From Acestrorhynchus altus (Eukaryota; Chordata; Actinopteri; Characiformes; Acestrorhynchidae): a stretch of DNA of 64,000 bases. Below are positions 61,861 through 64,000 of the stretch, piece by piece (the first letter of the stretch is position 1; the number at the start of each line of letters is the position of its first letter). The position numbers were made by a program, and so were the translations under genes. Location: NCBI GenBank assembly GCA_034509495.1, contig CM067518.1, positions 7,669,271 to 7,733,270 on the forward strand. Reading direction: 5' to 3'. The notes under the pieces are model-generated. The model saw only the letters and a list, made by a program, of their open reading frames with translations. It made no database searches and was not told the DNA's origin.

Positions 61861-62090
61861 TTCAAGTTGCCTTTATTTCTAATAATAATAAGCTTTGACT
61901 ATTAAAATGCTTCAACTTGCCCTGGACAGGAAAACTGTTCTGAACTCAGTCTCAGCAGTTACAGTAGTGATGTTAAAAAGCCAGAAACTGATCCCAGAAT
62001 AGCATTTGCAATTCGGGGTGGTACTGATTAAATGCTGGGCTGTTTGAATCACTGAGTGTCAGATTTATAACTGTTCATCTCTCTTTTACA

Positions 62091-62379
62091 AATATTAAAG
62101 CGTTTCGGACCAACCACCTCAAAACCCGAGTGTTTAGAGTGGAGAATCCGGGTCCAGACATTTAACGGGTTTTCGTTCCGACTGCACGATCCGTTCCTCT
62201 CCTCAGGGTCCTAAACACAGTCGCCCGGGCGGTCAGAGCGAAAACCTGAAACGGAGTCTTGGAGTGTGGACCGAGATTCTCCACCTCTAACGGTTAAAGG
62301 GGAATAATAAACGAACCAACGCCTCCGCCCAGCTCCAGCAAACGGCTGGGGCGCTTTCGCAACAGCCAGTCCCTCCAGA
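62091..62379 (+). promoter_or_regulatory. ATP9A: ATP9A CpG-island promoter and 5' UTR
   Basis: About twenty CpG dinucleotides in 290 bp, against almost none in most of the window, including the palindrome CGCCCGGGCG (62,222-62,231). No TATA box. It begins only about 250 bp after the SALL4 poly(A) signal. Confidence 0.65.
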
Positions 62380-62456
62380 ATGGCGGGCATCCCGGATAAT
62401 ATCCCTCTACAGCCCGTGCGGCACAAAAAACGACATGACAACAAGCAGAGAAACGG
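62380..62456 (+). CDS. ATP9A: Phospholipid-transporting P4-ATPase IIA, coding exon 1 (gene continues past window)
   Basis: The exon encodes MAGIPDNIPLQPVRHKKR and eight more codons' worth of basic, polar residues, ending in phase 2 at donor GTAAGA. Human ATP9A begins MTDNIPLQPVRQKKRMD, so the DNIPLQPVRxKKR block identifies the gene, and its position after SALL4 agrees. ATP9A is a ten-transmembrane P4-type ATPase of endosomes and the trans-Golgi network that acts in recycling and extracellular-vesicle release. Unlike most P4-ATPases, class-2 members do not need a CDC50 partner. Only the cytosolic N-terminal tip is here; catalytic and membrane domains lie downstream. The extra AGIP at the start relative to human is small and may be normal for fish. 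Confidence 0.9.
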
Positions 62457-64000
62457 GTAAGAGAGCAGAAGGAGGGTCGGGAGCAAGTGAACGCGTCGCT
62501 ACTATCAACTGTTCACGGTTGCTAGGTTAGCCCGGTAGCTTTGCAGCTAACGCAAAACAAAATAAGACGGCGACGTCTCCTCCGCTTGTTTAGCGCTTAA
62601 TTATTATTTTATGTTAAAACAGGGTTCCGGGTCCTCACAGGAACATGGTGACAAACGTGTAATGTATGAGATACGTTAAAAAAACGGGGTAAAACTCGTC
62701 CAGACAGGCCTGGGTGTAATCATTAGTCTGACTCCTAATCGGCCTGGTTCCGGGTGGATTTCACTCCAGTATTTGTTTAAAATGAAATAAAGAGGTTTTC
62801 CCTCGATGACACTGCAGCTGCTGGTTTTGCTCAGCTGTACAGGCCCGTGTTTCAGTCTTTGACAGTGTAGTTGATGTTAAGAAGCTGCAGTGTTTGCATG
62901 TCGAGCTGTTTCACAGGATTGTTTTTATCTGATGATCAGTTTTGGTCCCATTTAACACCTACAGACACTAACCTTCAGCACCATAGAGCAGTTGTCTGGG
63001 ATGTGTTTGAAGCTTCGTGTACTTTAATTTGCCAATTTATTAGAAAAATATTAATAGGAGACAGATGTTGGCATTCGTTTCAGATGTGAACATTTGTGTG
63101 ACCATGTTTTGATTAAGAAAATGTACAAGTGCTTACGATGTTTGTGTTTCTTGCTTATAAGGAATAAAAACAGTAGATCGGAAATCCTGTTGAGCTGAAA
63201 ATAGAAGAATTTGGATGAGTAATGATTGGATTAGCAATGATGTATACAAGTTCTTAACTATATTTGATCATAGTAAAAAAAATATTCTGAAATTTGAACA
63301 CTGAACAAAATCAGTGATGTCATTTGAAGGGTTAGTCTGTAGGTTACTGTAATCCTGAGTGCATGGAAGTGCCCGTAAAATGTGAATCTTTACTAGTTGA
63401 CACACCTGTCTGCAGGAGTAGTTGTTGTTCAGTGACCAAACCTCATTCCCCTTTTATTGCTGTCCCTTTATTATCCAGCTAACTTATTTGTTCACTGTAC
63501 AGGAGGAGGGCTTGGTTTTAACGGATTAGCTGACTTAAATAAACTGGACTTCAACCCCAAGTGCCTCTGTTTCAATGTGTGTGAAAGCATTCTACCCTCC
63601 AGAATGACATGACTGAATACTCAGCTTTTATCACCAACATCGAACGTGCTTGCTCATATAGGCATGTTTTAACCAGAATAAACATTTTAACTGGTTTGTT
63701 TCTTTATCAAAGCCCTTGGACGTGCAAGACAGTATGTCTGGCATGTTGTCAACTTGTATGTCTTGTATGCTGAAGGTAATGTTCTGTGTTGACCCAGAAT
63801 TCTATGCCAAGTCCCTTTGTCTTGTTGATTAGGGTTGTTTGAGAAAGGACTTGGTTCCTGGATAAAGAGGGTTGGTGTTGTGCACTGACGTAGCGTGCCT
63901 GAAAAAATCTTCATTCACAGTCAGCGGCGGAAAGAATTTCTAGTATATGTGTTAAGAGCTCAGCTTGAAGCATCATGAAAAAGTATGAGATGACTGTTGG
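62457..64000. other. Start of ATP9A intron 1
   Basis: CpG density falls off after about 62.6 kb. No frame resembling the next ATP9A exon (a cysteine/tryptophan-rich CCEW-type segment) was found, so the intron runs beyond the window. Confidence 0.7.

Noticed and set aside
62211..62486. Leucine-rich minus-strand frame starting like a signal peptide at the ATP9A promoter
   Set aside because: Antisense of CpG-island sequence and the ATP9A first exon; no domain and no known divergent gene here.

Overview
The window is vertebrate nuclear DNA, almost certainly from a teleost fish. It has GT-AG introns, long AT-rich non-coding stretches, many microsatellites, and repeats typical of fish genomes: Tc1/mariner relics, tRNA-type SINE tails, LINE 3' ends and fold-back MITEs. 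The repeat mix looks otophysan (catfish/characin/carp-like), but that is an inference from remembered repeat families. No bacterial, viral or organellar gene was seen.

Three protein-coding genes lie on the + strand in the order ZFP64 - SALL4 - ATP9A, the same transcriptional order as on human 20q13. ZFP64 (about 2.1-6.9 kb) is complete: six coding exons, 701 residues, eleven C2H2-type fingers including degenerate ones. SALL4 (54.7-61.9 kb) is complete: four exons, 1096 residues, an N-terminal NuRD-binding motif and fingers grouped 1+2+3+2. ATP9A begins at 62,380. Only its first coding exon (25 codons plus 2 bases) and the start of intron 1 are inside the window.

Between ZFP64 and SALL4 lies a 48-kb gene desert. 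I see no credible coding exon in it. It holds transposon relics: two Tc1-type families with two copies each, three copies of a fold-back repeat, SINE, LINE and MITE pieces. It also holds many simple repeats, a 1.4-kb minisatellite of about 40 units of 34 bp, and several self-complementary structures. A few low-repeat blocks at about 14.2, 15.7, 26.8, 31.1 and 38.3 kb carry clustered transcription-factor motifs and are the best candidates for SALL4 enhancers. CTCF-like motifs occur at the ZFP64 promoter, just after ZFP64, and in opposite orientation in SALL4 intron 1.

SALL4 is a stem-cell and limb/heart developmental repressor, ZFP64 a C2H2 transcription factor, and ATP9A an endosomal P4-ATPase. 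They do not form a pathway; their linkage is conserved synteny, probably kept by the SALL4 regulatory landscape. Nothing here amounts to a new protein system. The most unusual sequence structures are the 34-bp minisatellite, the transposon-derived palindrome around 46.4 kb, and the CT/GT/GA snap-back repeat at 41 kb.
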